A DNA stretch of 64,000 nucleotides from NCBI GenBank assembly GCA_963824225.1, contig CAWGOF010000003.1, positions 992,001-1,056,000 of the forward strand, written 5' to 3'. This document shows positions 54,729-62,999 of this stretch, piece by piece (position 1 is the first letter of the stretch; each line of letters starts with the position of its first letter). The position numbers and the translations under genes were made by a program. The DNA is from CAWGOF01 sp963824225. Lineage in GTDB: Bacteria > Acidobacteriota > Polarisedimenticolia > Polarisedimenticolales > Polarisedimenticolaceae. Below the pieces are notes generated by a model. The model saw only the letters and a list, made by a program, of their open reading frames with translations. It did not search any database and had not been told where the DNA came from.

Positions 54729-55785
54729 ATTCTGGCCCGTCGCAGTCGAGGCACGTCTCGCAGGCCCGCCGCGCCGCCTCGAAGCCCAGGAGCTCGACCT
54801 GCGAGCTGAGCGCGTCCGCGGACGCCGGCTCGCTGCGCATCAGGTCGGTGCTCAGGTATTTCTTGCTGTCGTCGGCGAACACCGTGACCACGCACGCGCC
54901 CTCGGGAAGCGCGTCGGCGACGAGCAGCGCGCCGAGCAGGTTCGCCCCCGACGAGATGCCGACGCCGAGACCGAGGTCGCGCGCGAGCAGCTGGGACGTC
55001 CGGATCGCGTCGCCGTCGTCGACCGAGACGATCGAGTCGAGGGCGCGGAGGTCGAGGATCCGCGGTATGAACTCGTCCGAGATCCCCTGGATCCGGTGCC
55101 GGCCGACCTTGTACCCCGTCGACAGCGTCGGCGAGTTCGATGGCTCGAGCGGATGGACGGCGACCTCGGGCCGCCTCCGTCTGAGGTATCTCCCGACGCC
55201 CATCACCGTGCCTCCCGTGCCGACGCCGGCGACGAACGCATCGGGCTCGAGCCCCTTGTGCTGGAGCTGCCACCAGATCTCGGGACCGGTCGTGGCCTCG
55301 TGAGCCGCGGCGTTGTCGACGTTCGAGAACTGCCGGGGTAGGAACGCTCCGGGCAGCTCGGCCGCGTGCTCCTCGGCCCGCTCGATGCTCGCGAGGAACC
55401 CGCCCTCCTCGCGGCTCACGAGCCGGACGTCGGCGCCCAGGCTGCGCATCAGGTCGATGCGCTCGTGGCTCATCCAGTCGGGCATGAAGATCACGACCGG
55501 ATGGCCGAGCGCACGGCCGATGGCCGAGAACGCGAGACCGGTGTTGCCGCTCGTGGCCTCGACGATCGTCGCCCCGGGCTCGAGACGGCCGCGATCGTAG
55601 GCCCGCTCGAGGATGTACAGGGCCATGCGGTCCTTGATGCTGCCCGTGACGTTGAAGTGCTCGGCCTTGGCGTACACGGTGCGGCGCACGCCGCGGAACC
55701 GGCAGTCGATCGACAGCAGCGGAGAGTTGCCCACGATCGCCCGCAGCCCGGCGAGCCGTCGCTCGATCCCGCCCGCAATCGGCAT
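54727..55785 (-). CDS. Cysteine synthase / cystathionine beta-synthase-like PLP enzyme
   Basis: 352 residues. PLP Lys in the KAEHFNVTGSIKDRMALYIL region, ATSGNTGLAFSAIG binding loop, GTGGTVMGVGRYLRRRRPEV, and SSGANLLGALLVA are all family hallmarks. It probably makes cysteine or cystathionine, or acts on a related beta-substituted serine. A C-terminal extension contains CETCLDCDGPE with three cysteines, absent from ordinary CysK and unassigned. ATG 55785 lies 6 nt behind GATAAT. Confidence 0.85.
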   Translation of the reverse strand: MPIAGGIERRLAGLRAIVGNSPLLSIDCRFRGVRRTVYAKAEHFNVTGSIKDRMALYILERAYDRGRLEPGATIVEATSGNTGLAFSAIGRALGHPVVIFMPDWMSHERIDLMRSLGADVRLVSREEGGFLASIERAEEHAAELPGAFLPRQFSNVDNAAAHEATTGPEIWWQLQHKGLEPDAFVAGVGTGGTVMGVGRYLRRRRPEVAVHPLEPSNSPTLSTGYKVGRHRIQGISDEFIPRILDLRALDSIVSVDDGDAIRTSQLLARDLGLGVGISSGANLLGALLVADALPEGACVVTVFADDSKKYLSTDLMRSEPASADALSSQVELLGFEAARRACETCLDCDGPE

Positions 55786-55791
55786 GTGCGG

Positions 55792-55797
55792 ATTATC
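55792..55797 (-). promoter_or_regulatory. Predicted -10 element of the cysteine-synthase-like gene
   Basis: GATAAT on the minus strand (55792-55797), 6 nt before the ATG at 55785. No clear -35 or Shine-Dalgarno was found; the transcript would be leaderless. Confidence 0.45.
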
Positions 55798-55924
55798 GCC
55801 TGGGCCGGGCCGGAGCATCGGACCGCTGCGGTTCGTTATCCGCGATGTCGACCGCTCGGGCAAAACCTCGGACCGCCTCGCGCGTATTACACGGCGTCCG
55901 GGGGCAGCGGGGGTCTGAGCCGTC

Positions 55925-56509
55925 TTGCGCAGCGCGACCGGACTGCTCGTCCTCCTCGCCGGGCTCGCGTCCGGCTGCGTGCCCGCCGTCGAGCCGTTCT
56001 ATGCCACGAACGACCTGATCTTCGATCCGGCGCTCGTCGGCACCTGGACCGCGGACGGGAGCGACGGACGGTGGCACGTCGCCCGCTCGGGCGACCGATC
56101 GCTCGTGCTGAGCCACGAGTCGCACGGGGAGCGCAAGACGTTCGAGGGCCACCTGTTCCAGCTCGGGTCGCGCCGCTTCCTCGATCTCGAGCCCCGGATC
56201 CCGGTTGGCGAGGGCGACGTCCACTGGGCGCATTACCTGCCGCTGCACACCGTCCTCCGCGTGTGGCTCGACGGCGACGTGCTGCAGCTCGGGCCCCTGT
56301 CGCGGGACTGGCTCGACGCGGAGCTCGAGCGTGGGGATCGATCGATCGCCCACCGGCGAACGACGAGCGGCGTCGTGCTCACGGGCTCGACCGCCGAGCT
56401 GCGGGAGCTCCTAAGGCAGATCGCCGACGACCCGCGCGCCTTCCCCCGGCCCGAGCGCTGCCGGGAGATCCCGGGCGCGCGCACGCTGTGCGTGGATCTC
56501 GACGCTTAG
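55925..56509 (+). CDS. Lipoprotein of unknown function
   Basis: 194 residues from a TTG start. The lipobox LASGC follows a hydrophobic N-terminus. The mature part contains LVGTWTADGSDGRWHVARSG and is mostly beta, resembling a single lipocalin-like or avidin-like module. No enzymatic motif is evident. Divergent from the cysteine-synthase-like gene and convergent, with a 4-nt overlap, with the methyltransferase. Confidence 0.65.
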   Translation: MRSATGLLVLLAGLASGCVPAVEPFYATNDLIFDPALVGTWTADGSDGRWHVARSGDRSLVLSHESHGERKTFEGHLFQLGSRRFLDLEPRIPVGEGDVHWAHYLPLHTVLRVWLDGDVLQLGPLSRDWLDAELERGDRSIAHRRTTSGVVLTGSTAELRELLRQIADDPRAFPRPERCREIPGARTLCVDLDA

Positions 56510-57351
56510 CGCGCCGTCGCGACGAACACGCCGTAGCGCATCGCCCCCACGGCGTACGCGGTGCGGATCCGGAACAAAGTCCAGAAGAACACGCGATTCC
56601 GTCCGAGCCGCCCGAGCAGGTAGGCTCGCGCGCGCCGATCGGTGACGAGGCGCCCGAGCGCGCGCCGCGCGCAGATCGTCCAGGTCCGCGCGACGCTCGC
56701 GGTCAGGTCGTCGAACGACTCGACGTCGAGCCCGGCCCGCTCGAGGAGCCGGCGGTAGTCCGATTCGGTGCCGATCGCCGGCAGCCGGCCCTCGCGACAG
56801 ATCGGCTCGAGCAGCCGGCGCACGTGCCAGGCCGTTGGATGCTCGCCGGCGAGCCACGCCATCACCACCACGCGCCCTCCCGGCCCGAGCACCCGCCGGA
56901 TCTCGGCGAAGCAGCGCTCCTTGTCGGCCATGTGCTCCGTGCTCTCGATCGCCAGCGCGACGTCGAACGCAGCGCTCGGGAGCCCGTTGTCGAGCCAGTC
57001 GCCCAGGAGCACTCGCACGCGATCGCTCGGTCGCGCTTGGCTGAGCGCGTGCTCGCGTTGCACGCGAGACACGGTGAGCCCGACGACCTCGGCGCCGATC
57101 TCGCGCGCGAGGTACCGGGCCGTCGCGCCATAGCCGCATCCGACGTCGCACACGCGCGAGCCCGCACGGATCCGGCCGCGCTCGACGGCCAGGGCGACGA
57201 GCGCGACCACGGCCTCCTCCGGGGTCTCGCGAAACGTGCGCCACAGACCGTGGTGCACGTGCTCGCCCCAGATCGCCCGGTACAGCCCGTCCAGGTCGTC
57301 ATAGTGATCGGCGACGCTCGTCACGTCGGCCGGCGCGGTCGATTCGATCAC
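56506..57351 (-). CDS. Class I SAM-dependent methyltransferase (cyclopropane synthase / tocopherol-methyltransferase-like)
   Basis: 281 residues. VCDVGCGYGATARYLARE is the SAM-binding motif I, followed by VVGLTVSRVQREHA and a SAM-pocket phrase ESTEHMADKERCFAEIRRVL. It resembles gamma-tocopherol methyltransferase or cyclopropane-fatty-acid-synthase-related enzymes, so lipid or quinone methylation is likely; substrate unknown. I chose GTG 57351 because a promoter lies immediately upstream; an alternative start at 57387 would sit inside that promoter. Confidence 0.82.
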   Translation of the reverse strand: MIESTAPADVTSVADHYDDLDGLYRAIWGEHVHHGLWRTFRETPEEAVVALVALAVERGRIRAGSRVCDVGCGYGATARYLAREIGAEVVGLTVSRVQREHALSQARPSDRVRVLLGDWLDNGLPSAAFDVALAIESTEHMADKERCFAEIRRVLGPGGRVVVMAWLAGEHPTAWHVRRLLEPICREGRLPAIGTESDYRRLLERAGLDVESFDDLTASVARTWTICARRALGRLVTDRRARAYLLGRLGRNRVFFWTLFRIRTAYAVGAMRYGVFVATAR

Positions 57352-57357
57352 CCGGGG

Positions 57358-57386
57358 AGCGTAGCGCGGTCGATCCCCGCGGTCCA
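57358..57386 (-). promoter_or_regulatory. Predicted leaderless promoter of the methyltransferase gene
   Basis: On the minus strand, TGGACC (57381-57386), 17-nt spacer, TACGCT (57358-57363), then 6 nt to the GTG at 57351. It lies back to back with the trp promoter. Confidence 0.45.
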
Positions 57387-57400
57387 CGGCAACGAACGCC

Positions 57401-57429
57401 TTGCACGGGACGACGAACCGCCGTATGCT
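57401..57429 (+). promoter_or_regulatory. Predicted leaderless promoter of the tryptophan operon
   Basis: TTGCAC (57401-57406), 17-nt spacer, TATGCT (57424-57429), then 6 nt to the leader-peptide GTG at 57436. A transcript would start at or next to this GTG. Confidence 0.55.
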
Positions 57430-57435
57430 CCGGGC

Positions 57436-57528
57436 GTGATCGCGTCACGCCGAGCCGACCGGAACGCCGAGTGGTTGTGGCCCAGGCCCCAGCCCGCCGG
57501 AGGCGCGGCCCCTCTCCCCCGTCCCTAG
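57436..57528 (+). CDS. trpL: Tryptophan operon leader peptide
   Basis: 30 residues from GTG to TAG, carrying two Trp codons separated by one Leu codon (TGG at 57472-57474 and 57478-57480, residues 13 and 15). The peptide ends in a Pro-rich tail. It lies between a predicted promoter and an intrinsic terminator ahead of trpD, exactly where an attenuator leader is expected. A ribosome stalled at the Trp codons would cover the RNA to about 57493 and leave 57496-57504 free for antiterminator pairing. No Shine-Dalgarno: it appears to be translated from a leaderless 5' end. Confidence 0.85.
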   Translation: MIASRRADRNAEWLWPRPQPAGGAAPLPRP

Positions 57529-57560
57529 ACGACACCGCGAGAGAGTCCCGAAGCCCCGGC
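57496..57560 (+). promoter_or_regulatory. Predicted antiterminator pairing of the trp attenuator
   Basis: GCCGGAGGC (57496-57504) can pair with GCCCCGGC (57553-57560) over eight base pairs with one bulged A. This uses the left arm of the terminator, so the two structures are mutually exclusive. Confidence 0.55.
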
Positions 57561-57580
57561 GCCGCCGGGGCTTTTCGTTT
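57551..57580 (+). terminator. Intrinsic terminator of the trp attenuator
   Basis: Perfect 10-bp stem AAGCCCCGGC / GCCGGGGCTT (57551-57560, 57564-57573) with loop GCC and followed by TTTTCGTTTT-like U-rich sequence. The clearest intrinsic terminator in the window, placed ahead of trpD. Confidence 0.8.
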
Positions 57581-57629
57581 TCGGGCTCAAGGATAACGTG
57601 CGCAGCTAGCCGCACGCACGGGGGACGCG

Positions 57630-58679
57630 ATGGGACACGACGCGACGGTTGAGCCGATGTCGATGCAGGCGGCGATCCGACACGTGGTCGACGGCCGGCA
57701 CCTGACCGAAGCCGCGGCGCGCTCTGCTGCCACGACGATCATGGACGGGACGGCGACCGTGGCCCAGATCGCCGGGCTCCTCGTCGGGCTGCGGGCCAAG
57801 GGCGAGTCGACGGACGAGATCGTCGGGTTCGCCCTGGCGATGCGCGAGCGCGCGGAGCCCCTGGACGCGCCGGCCGACGTGATCGACACCTGCGGCACCG
57901 GGGGCGACGGTCGGGGCACGTTCAACATCTCGACAATCGCCGCCCTCGTCGCCGCGGGCGCCGGATGCCGCGTGGCCAAGCACGGGAACCGGGCGGTCTC
58001 GGGTCGCTGCGGCAGCGCCGAGGTGCTCGAGGCGCTCGGCGTGCCGATCGACGTCGAGCCGGCCGAGGCGAGCGCGCTCCTCGAGCGCATCGGGATCGCG
58101 TTCCTGTTCGCGCCGCGCTACCACCCCGCGGCGCGCCAGGCCGCCGTGCCGCGGCGCGAGATCGGCATCCGCAGCATCTTCAACATCGTCGGTCCGCTCA
58201 CGAACCCCGCCGGCGCGAGGCGCCAGCTCGTCGGCGTGTTCGACGCACGGCTCGTCGAGCCGGTCGCGCACGTGCTGGCGCGTCTCGGCGCCGAGCGTGC
58301 GCTCGTCGTTCACGGATCAGACGGCATCGACGAGATCACGCTCACAGGGCCCTCGCGCGTCGCCGAGCTCGACGAGCGTGGCGACGTGCGGGTCATGGAC
58401 CTCGACCCGCGGCCGTTCGGCTTCCGGACCTGCGCGCCCGAAGACCTGCAGGGCGGCGACTCGCGGGCGAACGCACGGATCGCCCGGGGCGTGCTCGACG
58501 GTCGCCCGGGGCCCGCGCGCGACGTGGTGCTGATCAACGCCGGCGCGGCGATCCACGTGGCCGGTCTCGCGCCGACGCTCGCCGAGGGCATCGAGCGCGC
58601 GCGTGAATCGATCGATAGCGGCCGGGCCCGCGCGCGGCTCGACGGTCTGGCCGCGGCCTCGGGCGTGGCCGATGCGTGA
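57630..58679 (+). CDS. trpD: Anthranilate phosphoribosyltransferase
   Basis: 349 residues. Conserved motifs DTCGTGGDGRGTFNISTIAA, KHGNRAVSGRCGSAEVLEALG and FLFAPRYHPA are intact, and NIVGPLTNPA follows. It transfers ribose-5-phosphate from PRPP to anthranilate, the second committed step of Trp synthesis. A GGGGGA ribosome site lies 4 nt ahead of the ATG. It is the first structural gene downstream of the attenuator. The stop overlaps trpC by 8 nt. Confidence 0.95.
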   Translation: MGHDATVEPMSMQAAIRHVVDGRHLTEAAARSAATTIMDGTATVAQIAGLLVGLRAKGESTDEIVGFALAMRERAEPLDAPADVIDTCGTGGDGRGTFNISTIAALVAAGAGCRVAKHGNRAVSGRCGSAEVLEALGVPIDVEPAEASALLERIGIAFLFAPRYHPAARQAAVPRREIGIRSIFNIVGPLTNPAGARRQLVGVFDARLVEPVAHVLARLGAERALVVHGSDGIDEITLTGPSRVAELDERGDVRVMDLDPRPFGFRTCAPEDLQGGDSRANARIARGVLDGRPGPARDVVLINAGAAIHVAGLAPTLAEGIERARESIDSGRARARLDGLAAASGVADA

Positions 58680-59457
58680 TCTGCTGCGATCGATCGTCGA
58701 CGCCAAGCGCGCGGCCCGGACCTCGAGGCCTGCCGATCGGCTCGCCGATCGGCTCGCCGATCGGACGCCCGAAGGTCCGCCGCGAGATTTCGGCCGGGCG
58801 CTCGACGCTCCCGGACTCGCGATCGTCGCCGAGATCAAGCGCCGCTCGCCCTCGGCCGGCGCGTTGCGAACCGATCTCGAGCCTTCGTCCTTCGCCCGGA
58901 TCTTCGAGTCGGCCGGGGCCGCCGCGCTGTCGGTCTTGACCGAGCCGAGCTTTTTCGGCGGATCGATCGACGATCTCGTGGCCGCGCGTCGGACGACCGG
59001 GCTGCCGGTGCTGCGCAAGGATTTCCTGGTCGATCCGAGCGAGATCGAAGAGTCGCGGCGTGTCGGGGCCGACGCCGTGCTGTTGATCGCCCGGATCCTC
59101 GGGCCGGGCCAGCTCGACGAGATGGCCGCGGCGGCGGACGAGGCCGGCCTGACGTACGTCGTCGAGGCCCACGACGAGCGCGACCTCGCGCGGGCGATCG
59201 ACCAATCCCGGGCGGTCATCGGGATCAACAGCCGCGACCTCGACACGCTCGCGATCGACCTGGACCGAGCGCTGGCCCTCCGCTCGAGCGTCCCCACGGG
59301 ACGCCGCACGCTCGCCGAGAGCGGCGTGCGCACGAGAGCGCAGCTGCGGCGGGTCGCCGAGCGGGGCTTCGACGCGCTGCTCGTCGGGGAAGCGCTGATG
59401 CGGGCGGCCGATCCCGGAGCCGCGCTCGCCGAGCTCGTCACCGAGGCCCGGTCGTGA
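58672..59457 (+). CDS. trpC: Indole-3-glycerol-phosphate synthase
   Basis: 261 residues, TIM barrel. Key segments: AEIKRRSPSAG, SVLTEPSFFGGSIDDL, LPVLRKDFLVDPSEIEESR, GADAVLLIARIL, VVEAHDERDLARA and GINSRDLDTL. It closes the indole ring with decarboxylation. A 12-bp unit occurs almost three times (58732-58764), encoding the hydrophilic RLADRLAD N-terminal region. ATG overlaps trpD; trpF overlaps the stop by 4 nt. Confidence 0.95.
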   Translation: MRDLLRSIVDAKRAARTSRPADRLADRLADRTPEGPPRDFGRALDAPGLAIVAEIKRRSPSAGALRTDLEPSSFARIFESAGAAALSVLTEPSFFGGSIDDLVAARRTTGLPVLRKDFLVDPSEIEESRRVGADAVLLIARILGPGQLDEMAAAADEAGLTYVVEAHDERDLARAIDQSRAVIGINSRDLDTLAIDLDRALALRSSVPTGRRTLAESGVRTRAQLRRVAERGFDALLVGEALMRAADPGAALAELVTEARS

Positions 59458-60071
59458 CGCGGATCAAGATCTGCGGGATCGTGCGCGCATCCGATGCGCA
59501 CGCCGCTGCCGCAGCCGGTGCGGACGCGATCGGATTCGTGCTCGAGAGCTCACCCAGGCAGATCGACCCCGACGAGGTCCGCGCGATCGTGCGCCGCCTG
59601 CCGCCCTTCGTACGCACGGTTGGCGTATTCCGCGAGACCGATCCGGCCGCTATGCGCGAGATCGCCCTCCGCGCGGAGGTCGACGTCCTCCAGCTGCACG
59701 GCGAGCCGCCGGCCGCGCCGGACCTCTACCTGGGCTATCCGCTGGTCCGGCGGTTTCGCGTCGAACCGGACGACACGAACGACCGGCTGCGCGAGCGTCT
59801 CCTTCCGTTCGCCGGCTCGAGCGTGCTGCTCGACCCCGGCGCAGGGAGCGGCATCCCGTTTCGGTGGGAGATCGCGCGGGGGCTCCCGGGATGCGTGATC
59901 GTCGCCGGGGGACTCGACGCGACGAACGTCGCGTGCGCGGTCCGTGCCGCCCGACCGTATGCCGTCGACGTGTCGACCGGGGTCGAGGACGCCCCGGGAA
60001 TCAAGAGCGCGAGCAAGATGCGCGCGTTCGTCGCCGCGGTGAGGAGCGAGGATGACCGAACCGGTGCCTGA
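59454..60071 (+). CDS. trpF: Phosphoribosylanthranilate isomerase
   Basis: 205 residues. IKICGIVRASDAHAAAAAGA at the start includes the catalytic Cys; GADAIGFV and the ending DVSTGVEDAPGIKS with the catalytic Asp are present. It performs the Amadori rearrangement between TrpD and TrpC. GTG overlaps the trpC stop (GTGA); its last 20 nt overlap trpB. Confidence 0.94.
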   Translation: MTRIKICGIVRASDAHAAAAAGADAIGFVLESSPRQIDPDEVRAIVRRLPPFVRTVGVFRETDPAAMREIALRAEVDVLQLHGEPPAAPDLYLGYPLVRRFRVEPDDTNDRLRERLLPFAGSSVLLDPGAGSGIPFRWEIARGLPGCVIVAGGLDATNVACAVRAARPYAVDVSTGVEDAPGIKSASKMRAFVAAVRSEDDRTGA

Positions 60072-61206
60072 CGATCGGGGCTACTTCGGCCCGTTCGGCG
60101 GCCAATTCGTCCCGGAGACGCTGATGGCCGCGCTCGCCGAGCTCGACGAGGCGGGCACGCGTACGCTCGCCGATCCGACGTTCGTCGATGAGTACGGACG
60201 GCTCCTCGCCGACTGGGTCGGGAGGCCCACGCCGATCCATCACGCGCGGAGCCTGTCGAGCGGCGGCGCGCGCGTGTGGCTCAAGCGCGAGGATCTGGCG
60301 CATACGGGCGCGCACAAGATCAACAACGCGCTGGGCCAGGCGTTGCTCGCACGGCGGCTCGGCAAGCCGCGGATCGTCGCCGAGACCGGCGCGGGGCAGC
60401 ACGGGGTCGCCGCGGCGACGGCCGCTGCGCTCACCGGACTCGCGTGCCGCGTGTACATGGGCGCGCTCGACGCCGAGCGCCAGCGGCCGAACGTGAAACG
60501 CATGGAGCTCCTCGGCGCCGAGGTCGAGCGCGTCGGGGGCGCGACCGGGACGCTCAAGGACGCGATCAACGAGGCCCTGCGCGACTGGGTCACGAACGTG
60601 CGCACGACGCACTACGCGCTCGGATCGGTCGTCGGCCCGCATCCCTACCCCCGGCTCGTGCGCGACTTCCAGGCGGTGATCGGGCGCGAGGCGCGGGCCC
60701 AGATCCTCGAGCGCGAGGGCCGGCTTCCCGATGCGCTCGTGGCCTGCGTCGGTGGCGGATCGAATTCGATCGGCGCGTTCCACGCGTTCCTCGACGATGA
60801 GACCGCGCTCGTCGGCGTCGAGGCCGAAGGGGCGGCGTCGCTGGCCCGCGGGCGGGCGGGCGTGCTCCACGGCTCGCGGAGCTTCGTCCTCGCAGACGAC
60901 GCGGGCCAGGTGCTCGATGCGCACTCGATCGCCCCAGGCCTGGACTACCCGGGCGTCGGCCCCGAGCACGCGTGGCTGAAAGACACCGGCCGTGCGTCCT
61001 ACGTCACCGTGTCGGACGGCGAGGCGCTCGCGGCGTTCCACGTCCTGGCGCGATCCGAGGGGATCGTGCCCGCGCTCGAGAGCGCGCACGCCGTGGCCTA
61101 CGCGATGCGCTTGGCGCACACCCTCGGCCGCGGCCGGATCGTGCTCGTGTGCCTCTCGGGGCGCGGGGACAAGGATCTCGACCTCGTCGCCGGAGCGCGC
61201 GGATGA
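60052..61206 (+). CDS. trpB: Tryptophan synthase beta subunit
   Basis: 384 residues. FGPFGGQFVPETLM start, PLP Lys in HTGAHKINNALGQ, AETGAGQHGVAAATAAAL, and GGGSNSIGAFHAF phosphate loop are all canonical for TrpB1. It condenses indole with serine. Start overlaps trpF by 20 nt and trpA overlaps the stop (ATGA), so the genes are tightly coupled. Confidence 0.96.
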   Translation: MTEPVPDDRGYFGPFGGQFVPETLMAALAELDEAGTRTLADPTFVDEYGRLLADWVGRPTPIHHARSLSSGGARVWLKREDLAHTGAHKINNALGQALLARRLGKPRIVAETGAGQHGVAAATAAALTGLACRVYMGALDAERQRPNVKRMELLGAEVERVGGATGTLKDAINEALRDWVTNVRTTHYALGSVVGPHPYPRLVRDFQAVIGREARAQILEREGRLPDALVACVGGGSNSIGAFHAFLDDETALVGVEAEGAASLARGRAGVLHGSRSFVLADDAGQVLDAHSIAPGLDYPGVGPEHAWLKDTGRASYVTVSDGEALAAFHVLARSEGIVPALESAHAVAYAMRLAHTLGRGRIVLVCLSGRGDKDLDLVAGARG

Positions 61207-61970
61207 TCGCCCGCAGCCTCGAGCACGCGCGGGCCCGTGGTGAGCTCGCGCTCGTGGCCTACGTCACGGCCGGCTTCCCGTCCTCGACCGAGTGGGTCGC
61301 GGCCGCGCAGGAGATCGTCGGGGCGGGTGCGGACGTGCTCGAAGTCGGGATCCCGTTCAGCGATCCGATCGCCGACGGACCGACGATCCAGCGCGCGTCG
61401 AGCCGCGCGCTGGCCTGCGGCACATCGCTCGCCTCGGTCCTCGATACGCTCGCGCGGACCCCGCTCGGGATCCCGGTGTGCGTGATGTCGTACCTGAACC
61501 CGCTCCTCGCGCTGGGGGACGAGCGCACGATCGTCGGCCGTCTCGGCGCGGCCTGCGTGTCGGGCCTCGTCGTTCCGGACCTGCCGGCCGAGGAGGCCGG
61601 GCCGTGGCGCCGCGCGACCGCCGAACGCGGCGTCGACCTCGTGGGCTTCGTCGCCCCGACGTCGACCGACGCACGTGTGCGGCGCACGGTCGAGACGGCC
61701 GACGTCCTGTACTACGTCGCGGTGACCGGGACCACCGGGGTCCGATCGGCTCTCGCACCCGACGTCCGGCCGGCGCTCGAACGGCTGCGGCGCCTGACCG
61801 AGCTGCCGATCGTCGTCGGGTTCGGCATCGGTCGTCCGGATCACGTGCGCGGTCTGCGCGGCCTGTGCGACGGGGTCGTCGTCGGAAGCCGGATTGTCGA
61901 GGCACTGGAACGGGGCGAGCCCGTGGCTCCGCTCGTGCGCGATCTCGCCCGAGCGGCGAAGGAGGGATGA
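61203..61970 (+). CDS. trpA: Tryptophan synthase alpha subunit
   Basis: 255 residues, TIM barrel. LVAYVTAGFPSSTEW, the catalytic Glu in VLEVGIPFSDPIADGPTIQ, the conserved PDLPAEEA and VTGTTGVRS segments are present. It cleaves indole-3-glycerol phosphate and channels indole to TrpB. Three nucleotides separate its stop from aroF. Confidence 0.96.
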   Translation: MIARSLEHARARGELALVAYVTAGFPSSTEWVAAAQEIVGAGADVLEVGIPFSDPIADGPTIQRASSRALACGTSLASVLDTLARTPLGIPVCVMSYLNPLLALGDERTIVGRLGAACVSGLVVPDLPAEEAGPWRRATAERGVDLVGFVAPTSTDARVRRTVETADVLYYVAVTGTTGVRSALAPDVRPALERLRRLTELPIVVGFGIGRPDHVRGLRGLCDGVVVGSRIVEALERGEPVAPLVRDLARAAKEG

Positions 61971-61973
61971 GAC

Positions 61974-62999
61974 ATGCTTGTCGTCCTACGTAACGACGCG
62001 ACGCCCGAGGACGTAGCCGCTGCGTGCGCCGCGATTCGCGCGCTCGGGCTCGTTCCGCACCCGATCCCCGGCGACACGCGGACGGCGATCGGCGTCACGG
62101 GCAATCAGGGACCGATCGATCCGGCGGCCTTCGCGGGTCTGCCGTGCGTGCTCGAGCTGATCCCGGTGACGAAGCCGTACAAGCTGACGAGCCGGGAGAT
62201 GCAGCCCCAGGACACGATCGTCCGCGTCGGGGACGTCGCCATCGGGGGCCCCGAGGTCGTCGTCATCGCCGGACCGTGCTCGGTCGAGGGCGCAGAGCAG
62301 CTCCTCGGCGCCGCGCGAGCCGTCCGCAGCGCGGGCGCCCGCCTGCTCCGTGGCGGCGCGTTCAAGCCCCGAACCTCGCCGTACGCGTTCCAGGGGCTCG
62401 GGGCCGGGGGGCTCGAGATCCTGGCGCGGGCCCGCGAGGAGACGGGTCTGCCGATCGTGTCCGAGGCGGTCGATACCGAAAGTTTCGAGCGGGTCGAGGC
62501 GGTCGTCGACGTGATCCAGATCGGCTCGCGCAACATGCAGAACTACTCGCTCCTCAGGCGCGCCGGCCGGAGCCGTCGGCCGGTGCTGCTCAAGCGCTCG
62601 ATGTCCGGAACGCTCGAGGAGTTCCTGATGGCCGCCGAGTACCTGCTGTCCGAGGGCAACCGCGACGTGATCCTGTGCGAGCGCGGAATCCGCGCGTTCA
62701 GCGACTACTCACGCTACACTCTCGACCTGAGCATCGTGCCCGAGCTGAAGCGGATCACGCACCTGCCGGTCGTGGTCGATCCGAGCCACGCCGCGGGACG
62801 GCGCGATCTCGTCGTGCCCCTGGCCCGCGCGGCGATCGCCGCGGGAGCGGACGGCGTTCTGGTCGAGGTGCACCCCGAGCCCGATCGCGCGTGGTCCGAC
62901 GGCCCGCAGTCGCTGACCCCCGCGATGTTCTCGACGATGATGGACGAGTTGCGGGCGCTGGCCCTGGCGCTCTCGCGCCGGATCGCGGCCGTCGCATGA
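61974..62999 (+). CDS. aroF: 3-deoxy-7-phosphoheptulonate synthase (DAHP synthase, AroF Ibeta type)
   Basis: 341 residues. An N-terminal ferredoxin-like regulatory domain (about 1-70) is followed by the catalytic barrel with VVIAGPCSVEG, RGGAFKPRTSPYAFQGLG, SRNMQNYSLL, LCERGIRAF and VVVDPSHAAGRRDLV. It condenses erythrose-4-phosphate and PEP at the head of the shikimate pathway. Its place inside the trp operon would tie this entry step to Trp supply. TrpE overlaps the stop (ATGA). Confidence 0.94.
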   Translation: MLVVLRNDATPEDVAAACAAIRALGLVPHPIPGDTRTAIGVTGNQGPIDPAAFAGLPCVLELIPVTKPYKLTSREMQPQDTIVRVGDVAIGGPEVVVIAGPCSVEGAEQLLGAARAVRSAGARLLRGGAFKPRTSPYAFQGLGAGGLEILARAREETGLPIVSEAVDTESFERVEAVVDVIQIGSRNMQNYSLLRRAGRSRRPVLLKRSMSGTLEEFLMAAEYLLSEGNRDVILCERGIRAFSDYSRYTLDLSIVPELKRITHLPVVVDPSHAAGRRDLVVPLARAAIAAGADGVLVEVHPEPDRAWSDGPQSLTPAMFSTMMDELRALALALSRRIAAVA

